A DNA stretch of 64,000 nt from Paenibacillus agri. Lineage in GTDB: Bacteria; Bacillota; Bacilli; Paenibacillales; Paenibacillaceae. Each line of letters starts with the position of its first letter. The stretch's first letter is position 1. Both the position numbers and the translations under genes were made by a program. Below are positions 1 through 7,970 of this stretch, in pieces. The stretch lies in assembly GCF_013359945.1 (NCBI RefSeq), contig NZ_JABWCS010000198.1:1-64000 (forward strand), written 5' to 3'. The notes beneath the pieces were generated by a model, which was given only the letters and a program-made list of their open reading frames with translations, did no database searches and had not been told where the DNA came from.

Positions 1-2
1 AC

Positions 3-221
3 TGCTACGACAATGCCTGCATAGAATCGTTCCACAGCATCCTTAAGCGAGAATTGATCTACCGTAGAGCCATTTTCCAGACTCAAAAAGAAGCCGAAAA
101 CCATTTGTTCCGATATATCGAATTCTTCTACAATCGGAAACGAATTCACAGTAAACTGGGATATCTATCTCCAGATCGTTTCGAGTCACTGTACTACAGC
201 AATCTAAAACTAGCGAATTGA
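3..221 (+). CDS. IS3-family transposase (OrfB), C-terminal fragment cut by the window edge
   Basis: The reading frame is open from the first bases and stops at TGA 219-221, giving 72 visible residues. It begins CYDNACIESFHS and continues through a KRELIY segment and an FYNRKRIHSKLGYLSP segment. These are the hallmarks of the end of the rve/DDE integrase domain in IS3-family OrfB; the Glu of IESFHS is the third catalytic acid of the DDE triad. OrfB is normally made by frameshifting from OrfA and catalyses cut-and-circularise transposition. The start and the first two catalytic acids are outside the window. Confidence 0.85.
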   Translation, partial: CYDNACIESFHSILKRELIYRRAIFQTQKEAENHLFRYIEFFYNRKRIHSKLGYLSPDRFESLYYSNLKLAN

Positions 222-233
222 CCCTATTTACTG

Positions 234-258
234 TGTCCACTCTATTGACAGAGGTACA
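234..258 (+). repeat. Right terminal inverted repeat of the IS3-family element
   Basis: The 25 bases at 234-258 start TGTCCACTCTATTGAC and end GTACA. Their reverse complement begins TGTACC and ends GTGGACA, the usual form of IS3-family (IS150-type) ends. The repeat lies 13 bases after the transposase stop, as expected for the right end. Confidence 0.7.
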
Positions 259-283
259 GAATTGCCTTTATTTTAAACCACGG

Positions 284-566
284 GGTACGGGGCACCTGTT
301 ACGGGTTACGGGTTACGGTTACGGTTACGGTCACGGTCACGGTCACGGTCACGGTTACGGTTACGGTTACGGTTACGGTTACGGTTACGGTTACGGTTAC
401 GGTTACGGTTACGGTTACGGTTACGGAGTACAGGGTACCTGTTACGAGTTGCGGGTTACGGGTTACGGGTTACGGGTTACGGGTTACGGGTTACGATCAC
501 GGCTACGGTTACGGTTACGGTCACGGAGTACAGGGTACCTGTTGCGAGTTACGGGTTACGGGTTAC
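284..566. repeat. GGTTAC / GGGTTAC tandem-repeat array
   Basis: From 311 to 424 there are 19 uninterrupted hexamers: three GGTTAC, four GGTCAC, then twelve GGTTAC. The flanks carry heptamers GGGTTAC, for example from about 454 to 490 and from 553 to 566. A longer unit of about 37 bases (GTAC, GGG, ACCTGTT, then GTT-rCGGG) occurs three times, near 285, 428 and 528; the last two are exactly 100 bases apart. The array starts about 25 bases beyond the IS end. It can be read as a Gly-Tyr/Gly-His repeat peptide in one frame, but there is no ribosome site and the frame starts inside the IS end. Confidence 0.9.
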
Positions 567-649
567 CTCTCACAAGTCACTAGCCAAGACGCACAAGTTA
601 ACAGCCCCCGACCAGCTACCATCATCCATCTCATTAGGTCAGACCATGC

Positions 650-689
650 AAAAGAGGATGTCCGTAAGCCTATGGCTTATGGGACATCC
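650..689 (-). terminator. Rho-independent terminator after the VanY-type carboxypeptidase gene
   Basis: The arms GGATGTCC-TAAGCC and GGCTTA-GGGACATCC form a long stem around a TAT loop. On the minus strand it is followed by TCTTTT. It lies 25 bases beyond the stop of the 714-1589 gene. Confidence 0.8.
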
Positions 690-713
690 CCTTCCATCAT
701 GCGAAATCCATGC

Positions 714-1589
714 CTATTGCGACACCGGAACCGCGTTATAGTATTCCTCCAGCGTAACACCGCTCTGTACAATATCAGCCGCTATTTCCTTGCCGACATA
801 ACGGATATGCCATGGCTCATACATGTATCCGGTAATGTTCTCCTTGCCTTCCGGATAGCGGATGATGTACCCATACTCCGCTGCATGCTCAGCTAACCAT
901 TTGGCTTCTGGCGTACCAGCGAAGCAGCTTTCAGCCGCACATTTCCCGTCACTGCTCGTCACATCAATAGCTAGTCCGGTCTGATGCTCGCTATGGCCTG
1001 GAACAGCGCTGTATCTGTGCGCTTTCTCCTCACCATCACGTTTGACGTAATTGTCAAACAGCCTCACCTGTGTAGATTGTGAACGGTAAGCGGAGACACC
1101 TGCCAGATAAATGCCATCTTTCTGCGCACCGGCAAACAACTCTTCCAGTGCCGAAGCCGCTTCCTTGCGCATCATCCGTTTCTCAATTTTCTCCTTGAAC
1201 GTAAACCGCACATTCGGATAGACGAGATCCTCCGGCTTGTAATTGTCCGGCAGACCGTACTGTTTGTTCACCATCACCGTAATGCTGTCTGGTTTGGCAA
1301 CCGTTTGCTCGGAGGAACCATTCCCCGTAACAGCCGGAGCCGTCGAACCCGCAGGCACATCTCCTCCACCTGTGTTACTGTTGCCAGCGTTATCCGGCTT
1401 GTCCGATCCTTCATCACCCGGAACCTCCGTCGGCTTAGGCGAAGCCGCAGGCTGACCCTGAAGGTCATTCTGCTGATTGACTGCCGCCCCCTGTTCCTCT
1501 GAGGCCGAAGGAATCGTATATTTACCGATCCCCCAGCCGATAGCAATGACAATGATGAATAAGAACAGGACTCTTACTTTTTTGGACAT
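714..1589 (-). CDS. D-alanyl-D-alanine carboxypeptidase, VanY/DacB (peptidase M15B) family
   Basis: This 291-residue protein should trim the terminal D-Ala from peptidoglycan stem peptides outside the cell. Residues 6-22 form an N-terminal membrane anchor or signal segment. A Gly/Pro/Ser/Asn-rich linker runs to about 100, and the M15B domain fills the rest. Visible motifs are YRSQSTQ (168-174), SEHQTGLAID (200-209) and EPWH (258-261). The zinc ligands are therefore H202, D209 and H261, with E258 as the catalytic acid. Residues C217 and C222 could form a disulfide. The ATG is preceded by AGGAGGGAG. It is a single gene with its own terminator. Whether it acts on D-Ala-D-Ala or on tetrapeptides (LdcB-like) cannot be told from sequence. 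Confidence 0.92.
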   Translation of the reverse strand: MSKKVRVLFLFIIVIAIGWGIGKYTIPSASEEQGAAVNQQNDLQGQPAASPKPTEVPGDEGSDKPDNAGNSNTGGGDVPAGSTAPAVTGNGSSEQTVAKPDSITVMVNKQYGLPDNYKPEDLVYPNVRFTFKEKIEKRMMRKEAASALEELFAGAQKDGIYLAGVSAYRSQSTQVRLFDNYVKRDGEEKAHRYSAVPGHSEHQTGLAIDVTSSDGKCAAESCFAGTPEAKWLAEHAAEYGYIIRYPEGKENITGYMYEPWHIRYVGKEIAADIVQSGVTLEEYYNAVPVSQ

Positions 1590-1696
1590 CTTTCTACTTC
1601 TCCCTCCTAAACCCGTTTTCTTCTCTATTAGACCGGCAAATCACCGGAAATGTTTCATTAAGAAGAATTAGACCCACCGTAATCAGTTATATTCCA

Positions 1697-1748
1697 AAAA
1701 AATATTACCATAGTCGTCAGCGTAAACGCCAACTGCACTATGGTAACA
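1697..1748 (-). terminator. Terminator after the DEAD-box helicase gene
   Basis: The arms TTACCATAGT (1705-1714) and ACTATGGTAA (1737-1746) are perfectly complementary. They enclose a smaller GGCG-TTTA-CGCT hairpin. On the minus strand the stem is followed by a run of seven T. Confidence 0.8.
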
Positions 1749-1775
1749 ATGTTTACTTACGCCTGTCCATCGCCT

Positions 1776-3626
1776 TTATCTGGATGAGCCACGCCCACCG
1801 CCTTTACGGCCGCCGGAACTATTGCTACGGCCTCCGCTACGCGAGCTATTACCTCCATAGCCGCTCTGGCCTCCGCTGCGTGAGCCACCACCGCCGTAGC
1901 CGCTCTGGCCTCCGCTGCGTGAGCCATTACCGCCATAGCCGCTCTGACCACCGCTGCGCGAGCCACTACCGCCGTAGCCGCTCCGGCTTCCGCCGCGCGA
2001 GCCAGTGTCGCTGTTACCGCTTTGGCTTCCGCTGCGCGGGCCACTAGCGCTGTAGCCGCTCCGCGGGCCATTGCCGCCTTGGGCACCGCGGCCCGGGCGG
2101 GAGCCCGCTGCCGGCTGTTCCCAGACGGCAGCTTCTTTAGCGCGTCCGCGGCCATTGCCGCCCTGGGCGCTGCGGTTCGGGCGGGAGCCCGCTGCCGGCT
2201 GTTCCCAGACGGCAGCTTCTTTAGCGCGTCCGCGGCCATTGCCGCCCTGGGCGCTGCGGCCCGGGCGGGAGCTTGCTGCCGGCTGTTCCCAGACGGCAGC
2301 TTCTTTAGCGCGTCCGCGGCCATTGCCGCCTTGACGCGCACCAGCCTCCGCACGCGGCGCTGCGCCGCTGCGGGCTGCGCCACGGCCGCCGGGCTTCGGT
2401 CCGCGGCCGGTCCGTGCCGATTCGGTAGCCGCACCACGGCGGCTACCTTGGCGGTTCCCGCCGCTTGGCGCGGCAGCGGAGAATTCACCGACGCCGAACT
2501 CGTCTTTCTCGTAGCGGCGGCGATCAAGCCGCTGCGAGATGCCTTGCTCAATCATGTCGAGGCCTTGCCAGTCACGCGGCGAGGCAAAGGTAATTGCCAA
2601 GCCCTTGCCACCGGCACGGCCTGTCCGCCCGATCCGGTGAATATAGCTGTCTACATCCAGCGGCATATCGTAATTGAAGACATGCGTTACGCCTTCAACA
2701 TCCAGTCCGCGGGCTGCTACGTCTGTAGCGACAAGAAGCTGTAGCTTGGCGTCGCGGAATCTTTTCATCACCGCTTCACGCTTCGCCTGAGACAGATCAC
2801 CATGCAGCTCATCACATTCGTAACCAGCCTGCCGCAATGTCTCATTCAGCTTGGATACCCGGCGTTTAGTCCGGCAGAAGATCATCGCCAAATACGGACG
2901 GTCCCGCTCGATCAAGGCTTGCAATGCTTCCTCCTTGTTCCGGTCAGAGCATTCCACTACCTGCTGACGGATATTGTCCAGCGGAATCGGCGAACCGCTC
3001 TTGATCACGATATCCAGCGGCTCTTTCATATAATTGGCTGCAAGCCGCTTAATCGGATCTGGCATAGTTGCCGAGAACAGCATCGTCTGGCGGCGGTAAG
3101 GCACAGCCGTGATAATGGTCTCAACATCCTCCAGGAAGCCCATATGCAGCATCTGATCCGCCTCATCCAGAACGAGCATTTTAACTCCGCTGAGATCCAG
3201 TGTCTCCCGGCGCAAATGGTCCAAGAGACGTCCCGGCGTTCCGATAATCAGGTGACGGCCGCCTTCCAGCTTGCGGAGCTGCTTCTCCACATCCTGGCCG
3301 CCGTATACAGCGAGGATTTTGACGCCTGTATGACGCGCCAGCTTGCGTGCCTCTTCTGTAATTTGCAAAGCCAGCTCCCGTGTAGGAGCCAGGATTAGCG
3401 CCTGCGGATAAGCCCGCTCTACATAGATCTTGTCTAGAATCGGCAGCAGGAACGCAAGTGTCTTCCCTGTTCCTGTCTTAGCCCGTGCAATGACATCCAA
3501 TCCCTGTACAACTGGCGGAATTGCTTCCTGTTGTACGGGGGTCGGTTGAACAATCCCTTGTCCTTGAAGAAGTCCAGTCAACACCTCTGAAACTCCCAAA
3601 TCTTTAAAACCCGGCAAATTCTCCAC
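1776..3626 (-). CDS. DEAD-box ATP-dependent RNA helicase with long Arg/Gly-rich C-terminal tail
   Basis: This 616-residue cytoplasmic RNA helicase of the CshA/DeaD group remodels RNA in ribosome assembly and mRNA decay, especially in the cold. Its motifs in order are the Q motif (F7 and PTPVQ 28-32), Walker A AKTGTGKT (49-56), PTRELA, TPGR, DEAD, SAT and HRIGRTGR. The core ends near residue 375. The rest is a disordered tail rich in Arg, Gly and Ser. It contains three near-identical 28-residue units with KEAAVWEQPAA, then about seven short SGGQSGYGG-type units. The start is GTG; the only ribosome-site-like sequence (AGTGAG) is immediately next to it, so the exact start is uncertain. Upstream lie a terminator-like hairpin and one copy of the ~98-bp repeat, so the mRNA may have a structured leader. 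Confidence 0.93.
   Translation of the reverse strand: MENLPGFKDLGVSEVLTGLLQGQGIVQPTPVQQEAIPPVVQGLDVIARAKTGTGKTLAFLLPILDKIYVERAYPQALILAPTRELALQITEEARKLARHTGVKILAVYGGQDVEKQLRKLEGGRHLIIGTPGRLLDHLRRETLDLSGVKMLVLDEADQMLHMGFLEDVETIITAVPYRRQTMLFSATMPDPIKRLAANYMKEPLDIVIKSGSPIPLDNIRQQVVECSDRNKEEALQALIERDRPYLAMIFCRTKRRVSKLNETLRQAGYECDELHGDLSQAKREAVMKRFRDAKLQLLVATDVAARGLDVEGVTHVFNYDMPLDVDSYIHRIGRTGRAGGKGLAITFASPRDWQGLDMIEQGISQRLDRRRYEKDEFGVGEFSAAAPSGGNRQGSRRGAATESARTGRGPKPGGRGAARSGAAPRAEAGARQGGNGRGRAKEAAVWEQPAASSRPGRSAQGGNGRGRAKEAAVWEQPAAGSRPNRSAQGGNGRGRAKEAAVWEQPAAGSRPGRGAQGGNGPRSGYSASGPRSGSQSGNSDTGSRGGSRSGYGGSGSRSGGQSGYGGNGSRSGGQSGYGGGGSRSGGQSGYGGNSSRSGGRSNSSGGRKGGGRGSSR
2082..2333 (-). repeat. Three tandem 84-bp repeats inside the helicase tail
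   Basis: The units are 2250-2333, 2166-2249 and 2082-2165, each 84 bases (28 codons) and nearly identical in DNA. Each encodes QGGNGRGRAKEAAVWEQPAA plus a SRP-R-A end. The near-identity at DNA level points to recent expansion. The copy number is likely to vary between strains. Confidence 0.9.
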
Positions 3627-3706
3627 CTCACTGTTTCTACAAAATAATGATGCTTCTCAGCATCTCTTCGCTTCCTAAACTTCAGACCTTCCGCAACATC
3701 CCTATT

Positions 3707-3805
3707 CAAGTAGAAACGGCTTTGCCGTCCACTAAGGGACGGTATCCGTTTCAGCGAGAAATATAAGGATAATTTATAGTGTAGAACATATAAATTCTTA
3801 TATTT
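3707..3805 (-). repeat. Structured intergenic repeat, copy 1 (~98 bp)
   Basis: This 99-bp sequence is about 90 percent identical to 59170-59266. On the minus strand it has two parts. The first is an AT-rich imperfect palindrome (3759-3805) with arms like AAATATAAG and CTTATATTT. The second is a GC-rich hairpin (3713-3752), in which GAAACGG pairs with CCGTTTC and CCGTCC pairs with GGACGG around a CTTAGT loop. It lies between a terminator-like hairpin and the helicase start. Its function is unknown; it could be a mobile palindromic repeat or an RNA leader element. Confidence 0.8.
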
Positions 3806-3811
3806 CAAACA

Positions 3812-3846
3812 AAAAGCGGAAGAACTCCGTCACCGGAGCCCTTCCG
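3812..3846 (-). terminator. Terminator-like hairpin upstream of the helicase gene
   Basis: On the minus strand CGGAAGGGCTCCG pairs with CGGAGTTCTTCCG around a GTGA loop, followed by CTTTTTG. It may end transcripts from the 4107-6125 operon, 260 bases upstream, or act as an attenuator in the helicase leader. Confidence 0.65.
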
Positions 3847-4106
3847 TCCCAATGTATCCTTGATCACCATAGCGGAGTCGTCAAGGTTCGGTTTCTTAAA
3901 GGGCAGCTAGTCACCGGACAGTTCAGACGGCACTCCATTGCTTTATATTCAACACTTTCGTCATGAGAATCCAGCTTAGGCTTAGAAAGTTCCTCTATAT
4001 TGTACTTGATCCTTAAGCCTTTGTGGTGAAAATGGTTAAGAATATTTCCTGATTCATTAGCCTGCTCTATTAATATACCCTAAATGGCAGCCTTTACTTC
4101 GGCTCG
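3847..4106. other. Intergenic stretch with no recognised gene
   Basis: This is the rest of the 480-base gap between the helicase (3626) and the ABC1 kinase (4107). Apart from the repeat and hairpin already listed, I see no supported ORF, promoter or RNA structure here. Confidence 0.5.
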
Positions 4107-5777
4107 CTAGAACCTGCCCGACTTGAAAATCGAGAACAGCAGCCACAGGAACATCAGCAGCGCCACCACTGCACCAATCTCCACCGTAGGAAAGTCCCAC
4201 AGATGCGAAGGGTCGCCACGCATCGCCGAGCCTATAATCAACCCCACCATAATGATGCTAAAGGCCAGCAGCACGATGCTGAAGGACAGCCGGTTGCCAA
4301 TCCGATCCAGCTTGCGCTGGAGCGTCTGCAATTCAGGCAGTCCTACCTCAACCTTCAGCTTGCCCGAGCTGACCAGCGCTGAGAGCTGACGCGCTTGTGC
4401 CGGCAGCTCAATCAGACTCTCAGCCAGGTCTGCTACGCCGTCCCACAGCTTGCGTTGAATCCGGCTACCGGTAAAACGCTCTTTGGCCAGCCGCTTGCCG
4501 AAAGGCTCGGCCATCTGGACAATGCTGAAAGAGGGGTCGAGGTTCCCGACGACCCCTTCCATAGTCAGCATCGTCTTGCCCAGTATCGCCAGATCCGGCG
4601 GAATCACCAGCCGGTGTTTGCGGGCAATGCCGAAGAGATCGTTCAGCGCCTTGCCGATACTGACCTGATTGAAAGGCACATCATAATATTCATCCCGGAG
4701 ACGGTCGACATCGTTATGCAGCGCCGCCCGGTCCGCATTCTCCGGAATGACGCCAAGCTTGAGAATTGCCCGCACCATCGCCTCTGTATTCTTGCGCATC
4801 AGAGCGATGATTAGCGCAGATAATTGCTCCCGCATCTGATCACTCAGACGGCCAACCATCCCGAAATCGATTAAAGCCAGCTTCCCGTTCTCCATCAGCA
4901 TCACATTGCCGGGATGCGGGTCGGCGTGGAAAAAGCCGTGAATGAATACCTGGCTTAGCATCGTCTCTACGAGCTGCTGTGCCACAACCTTGAGCTTGAC
5001 ACCCTTGTCCAGCAATTCCTGGCGGCGGTTCAAGGTAATGCCTTCCACGTACTCCATGGTCAGCACCCTTGTTGAAGAATAATCCCAATAAATCTCCGGG
5101 ATGTAAATCGCCTCGTGTTGTTCGAGCTGACCTGCTATTTTCTCTGCATTGCGCCCTTCCTGGCTATAATCCAGCTCACCCAGCAGAGACCTGGAGAACT
5201 CATCCGCCATGCGGGACAAGCCATACTGCTTGGCCCAGTCCATGCGCCTCTCCGCCAGAGCGCACAGGTCGCGGAGAATCTCCAGGTCACGACTCATCGT
5301 CCGCAGCACACCAGGACGCTGGATTTTGACTGCAACAGTCACCCCATCGTGCAGCACAGCACGGTGAACCTGACCGATGGAAGCAGCGGCAAGCGGTTTA
5401 TATTCAAAAGATTGAAAGATCTCGTCCACATGCTGATCCAATTCCTGCTCCACAATGGACCGGGCCGTGTCCGCCGAGAACGGCGGCACATGATCCTGGA
5501 GCTTCACCAGCTCCTGAATAATGGAATCGGGCAGCAGATCGGAGCGGGTGCTGGCGAGCTGACCCAACTTGACAAAAGTTGGCCCCAAATCCTCCAGCAC
5601 CCGGCGGATCCGCTCCCCGAGGGTTAGACTTTCATGAACCTCCTGTGTGACCAGACGGCGCGGGAGGGATAGAAGATGGTAGAGTCCAAGTTCCTCGACC
5701 ATATAACCAAAGCCATGACGCATAAGCGCCATGGCAATCGCCCGATAACGTCCAGCATGCCTGATGCGGACCGCCAT
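4107..5777 (-). CDS. ABC1/AarF/UbiB-family atypical kinase
   Basis: This 556-residue membrane-anchored protein belongs to the UbiB/AarF group. Family members have an atypical kinase fold and act as ATPases in lipid or isoprenoid-quinone handling. The signature KLGQ lies near residue 70, the Ala-rich loop AAASIGQ near 130, the catalytic HADPHPGN near 285 and the metal-binding DFG near 305. The C-terminus ends in two predicted membrane helices. Its ATG directly follows the stop of the upstream gene (zero gap) and has no clear ribosome site of its own, so it is probably translationally coupled to it. The substrate cannot be inferred. Confidence 0.9.
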   Translation of the reverse strand: MAVRIRHAGRYRAIAMALMRHGFGYMVEELGLYHLLSLPRRLVTQEVHESLTLGERIRRVLEDLGPTFVKLGQLASTRSDLLPDSIIQELVKLQDHVPPFSADTARSIVEQELDQHVDEIFQSFEYKPLAAASIGQVHRAVLHDGVTVAVKIQRPGVLRTMSRDLEILRDLCALAERRMDWAKQYGLSRMADEFSRSLLGELDYSQEGRNAEKIAGQLEQHEAIYIPEIYWDYSSTRVLTMEYVEGITLNRRQELLDKGVKLKVVAQQLVETMLSQVFIHGFFHADPHPGNVMLMENGKLALIDFGMVGRLSDQMREQLSALIIALMRKNTEAMVRAILKLGVIPENADRAALHNDVDRLRDEYYDVPFNQVSIGKALNDLFGIARKHRLVIPPDLAILGKTMLTMEGVVGNLDPSFSIVQMAEPFGKRLAKERFTGSRIQRKLWDGVADLAESLIELPAQARQLSALVSSGKLKVEVGLPELQTLQRKLDRIGNRLSFSIVLLAFSIIMVGLIIGSAMRGDPSHLWDFPTVEIGAVVALLMFLWLLFSIFKSGRF

Positions 5778-6125
5778 TTATTCGTTACGCGTTTCCGGTA
5801 AAGTTCCTTCCAACCGGGAAATGCCCTCCAGCGCCGCTATGCGATGCTCCAGTCCGGCTATTTTGGCCTCAAGGGCTTCAATATCCTTGTGTGACGGCAC
5901 CTTCAGATCATTCAGTACACGTTGTACCTGTTCTTGTATGGCTGACTTGAATACGCCGCGTTCTTCCTCTCCCCGCTCGATAAGCCGATCGACTAATGCT
6001 TTCGATTCGGAAGGTGCAAGCTCTCCGCGCTTCACAAGATCCTCCACTGCCTTCTCAACTTTTTCCTTGCTGACTATGGTGAGGCCCACTCCTAAAGAGA
6101 TCGCTTTTTTAAACAAATCACTCAT
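5778..6125 (-). CDS. Phasin-family-like small helical protein upstream of the ABC1 kinase
   Basis: This 115-residue protein is Lys/Glu-rich and helical. Residues 1-20 are amphipathic or hydrophobic (KAISLGVGLTIVSKEKV). A charged region follows, and the C-terminal half is a probable coiled coil (DIEALEAKIAGLEHRI). The pattern matches the phasin / PhaF-like family, whose members coat lipid inclusions or associate with membranes. A strong GGGAGGAAA precedes the ATG. It forms a two-gene operon with the ABC1 kinase, which suggests a shared role at the membrane. No polyhydroxyalkanoate genes are nearby, so a granule role is not implied. Confidence 0.75.
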   Translation of the reverse strand: MSDLFKKAISLGVGLTIVSKEKVEKAVEDLVKRGELAPSESKALVDRLIERGEEERGVFKSAIQEQVQRVLNDLKVPSHKDIEALEAKIAGLEHRIAALEGISRLEGTLPETRNE

Positions 6126-6231
6126 GGCACTTTCCTCCCAAAGATTGCGTTTTGTTGTAAACAGAAGTCATGGTTAAAGTATACCCCACTGAGCAGCGAA
6201 TTCACAAAAGGAACGATGAGACCTTTATTCT

Positions 6232-6870
6232 CTAAGAAGTATGAGGAATGCGCGCAGCCCAGGTGGCAGCCTGCAAGATCAGCTCCCGGATCGCCGGATG
6301 CCGGAACGTAGGCTCATGATGGCCAGGCATCAGATAGACAACCCGTCCTTGACCATAGCGGTGACACCATGCAGCAGGCAGCCATTCACCATCGGCTTCA
6401 TATTCCAGAAGTACAGTTTTCTCAGTAAAAGGATCAAATTCGAAGCGGTATGGCTCCTCATCCAGTTCAAAATCTTCAATTCCCTCTGTAATATCATGCT
6501 GCTGCACGCGGAATTTCAAGGGACCATAAGGCGGATGGGTGGTGAATTTCCCACCGATTAACTGGGCCAGCTCATAGCGCTTTGCCAGAGATACGCCGGT
6601 ATGCAGAACAATGAGTCCGCCGCCACCGCTCACATAGCTTAGTAGCCCTGCGGTCTGCTGGGGTGACACCGTTTCATTCCATAATTCATTATAAGCAATA
6701 CATAAGTCATAGCCGGCCAAATGCTCGCTCAGCAACAGTTTCTTATTCTCTGAACATTGAACCGTCAGCAATTCATGCAAAATTTCACCGATTTGTTGAT
6801 CCACTCCCTGCAAGGGATGGAAACGGGGATGGGTGTAGTCACCAAGTAATAGACATTTTCTTTTGTCCAT
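6232..6870 (-). CDS. ThuA-like domain protein
   Basis: This 212-residue protein has a ThuA (trehalose-utilisation) fold, related to glutamine amidotransferase-like proteins. Recognisable parts are LLGDYTHPRFHP at the start, a GGGLIVLHTG turn in the middle, and GRVVYLMPGHHEPTFRHP near the end. The ATG is preceded by AAGGAGGAGTG. No sugar genes are adjacent, and the biochemical role of ThuA proteins is mostly unproven, so only the family is assigned. Confidence 0.85.
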   Translation of the reverse strand: MDKRKCLLLGDYTHPRFHPLQGVDQQIGEILHELLTVQCSENKKLLLSEHLAGYDLCIAYNELWNETVSPQQTAGLLSYVSGGGGLIVLHTGVSLAKRYELAQLIGGKFTTHPPYGPLKFRVQQHDITEGIEDFELDEEPYRFEFDPFTEKTVLLEYEADGEWLPAAWCHRYGQGRVVYLMPGHHEPTFRHPAIRELILQAATWAARIPHTS

Positions 6871-6990
6871 AGGTGCACTCCTCCTTACTTATTCGTCTGG
6901 TGTAATTGGTATGCGTTCCCTTTATTCTAAGGAAAACCTCCCGGGATGTCCATTCATAACGGACTTTTTCCGGATATTCGTCCTCCAGTC

Positions 6991-7028
6991 AAAAAAGCAT
7001 TTCCGCCCTTGATTGCGACAAAAATGCT
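6991..7028 (-). terminator. Terminator after the HemD-like gene
   Basis: On the minus strand AGCATTTTTGTCGC and GCGGAAATGCT form a stem, followed by TTTTTTG. It lies 47 bases beyond the stop at 7075. Confidence 0.7.
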
Positions 7029-7074
7029 CTCTAGAACAGCCTTCTCTCCGGGCCGCCTGCCGCCCTCTGCAGAC

Positions 7075-7887
7075 TTAACGGCCCGCAGCCAGATAGCGGC
7101 CAAGCTCCACGAACATGCTGCCCATCCGCTCGTGTTCTGGCATGACGATCCGCGTAATCCCCTCTTCTTGAAGTGCGGCAGAGGTAATGCGCCCGACCGA
7201 CACGGCAAGCACGTCATTTTCAAAAGCCTCCCGCAGTGCTTCCAGCTTATTTTCCTTCTTCGCAAATTGAGAGAGAAAACGAAATTGTGGCGCACTGGTA
7301 AAGGCCACGGCATCTACTTTTCCGGTCACAATTTCATCCAGTAGCCTGTCCAGCTCACCTGGCTCAGGAGGGGTATGGCGGTACGGCAGGATCTGCCGGG
7401 CTACGGCTCCGACAGTATCCAGCCATTCAGTAAGAACGGGTGCCGGATCACCGTGAAGCTGCAGCAAAACGTCTTTGCCCTGCAGATCGAGATTTTCCAT
7501 GCCCCGGATCAGACCTGCACTGCTGCCATCATCGTCGCGAGCGACAGGGACCAGCCCTCTCTTCTTCAAAGCATTAACGGTTTTGTAACCCCGAGCGGCA
7601 ATAAGGGAGCCTGACAAGACTTCCTGAAAACGTTCCTCCAGCCCCATGCTGCCAGCCATGGTGAACAGCGCCTCCAGCCCGATTCCTGTAGTCAGAATCA
7701 CTAGATAAGGAGGGCTGGCAATCCAGCCCTCCAGGCCTTCGCGCAACGCATCATCATCCAGAAATACGGTTCCCTGGGCAGGCCGCAGCAGCGCCGTTCC
7801 ACCCATATTCTGTACCAGCTTGGTCATTTCCTCCGCCTTACGCGCACCGGCGAGGGCGATGGTGAGACCTTTTAATTGCTCTGCCAT
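7075..7887 (-). CDS. Uroporphyrinogen-III synthase (HemD)-like protein
   Basis: This 270-residue protein has the two-lobed HemD fold pattern: GLTIALAGARKAEEM at the start, LVILTTGIGLEALF in lobe one, VDAVAFTSAPQFRFL before the second half, and VSVGRITSAALQEEGI near the end. True HemD cyclises hydroxymethylbilane in tetrapyrrole synthesis. No other hem genes are nearby, so this may be a stand-alone or paralogous HemD-domain protein. The start is placed at ATG 7887, because the AAGGAGAG ribosome site lies just ahead of it and inside a possible longer frame. Confidence 0.85.
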   Translation of the reverse strand: MAEQLKGLTIALAGARKAEEMTKLVQNMGGTALLRPAQGTVFLDDDALREGLEGWIASPPYLVILTTGIGLEALFTMAGSMGLEERFQEVLSGSLIAARGYKTVNALKKRGLVPVARDDDGSSAGLIRGMENLDLQGKDVLLQLHGDPAPVLTEWLDTVGAVARQILPYRHTPPEPGELDRLLDEIVTGKVDAVAFTSAPQFRFLSQFAKKENKLEALREAFENDVLAVSVGRITSAALQEEGITRIVMPEHERMGSMFVELGRYLAAGR

Positions 7888-7970
7888 GAAATGCTCTCTC
7901 CTTATCATAACCCTGTTATTTTGCTTATCAGTATACTTGTAAATACCAGGAGATGGAAAGAAGGATTTGA

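Larger units (their letters stand above)
1..258 (+). mobile_element. Right end of an IS3-family insertion sequence
   Basis: The window opens inside an IS3-family element. The C-terminal end of the transposase is followed by a terminal inverted repeat that ends in TACA at 258. The left part lies outside the window, so it cannot be seen whether the copy is complete or active. The direct repeat made by insertion cannot be checked for the same reason. Confidence 0.8.

Noticed and set aside
218..583. Open frame encoding a Gly-Tyr/Gly-His repeat peptide
   Set aside because: It starts with TTG inside the IS end, has no ribosome site, and is only the translation of the GGTTAC array.
1757..2744. Long overlapping frames on both strands in the helicase tail
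   Set aside because: They are shadows of GC-rich 84-bp repeats in the helicase gene; they have no ribosome sites or domains.
3578..3808. 76-codon minus-strand frame through the ~98-bp repeat
   Set aside because: It overlaps the helicase start in another frame, and its reading is not preserved in the second repeat copy.
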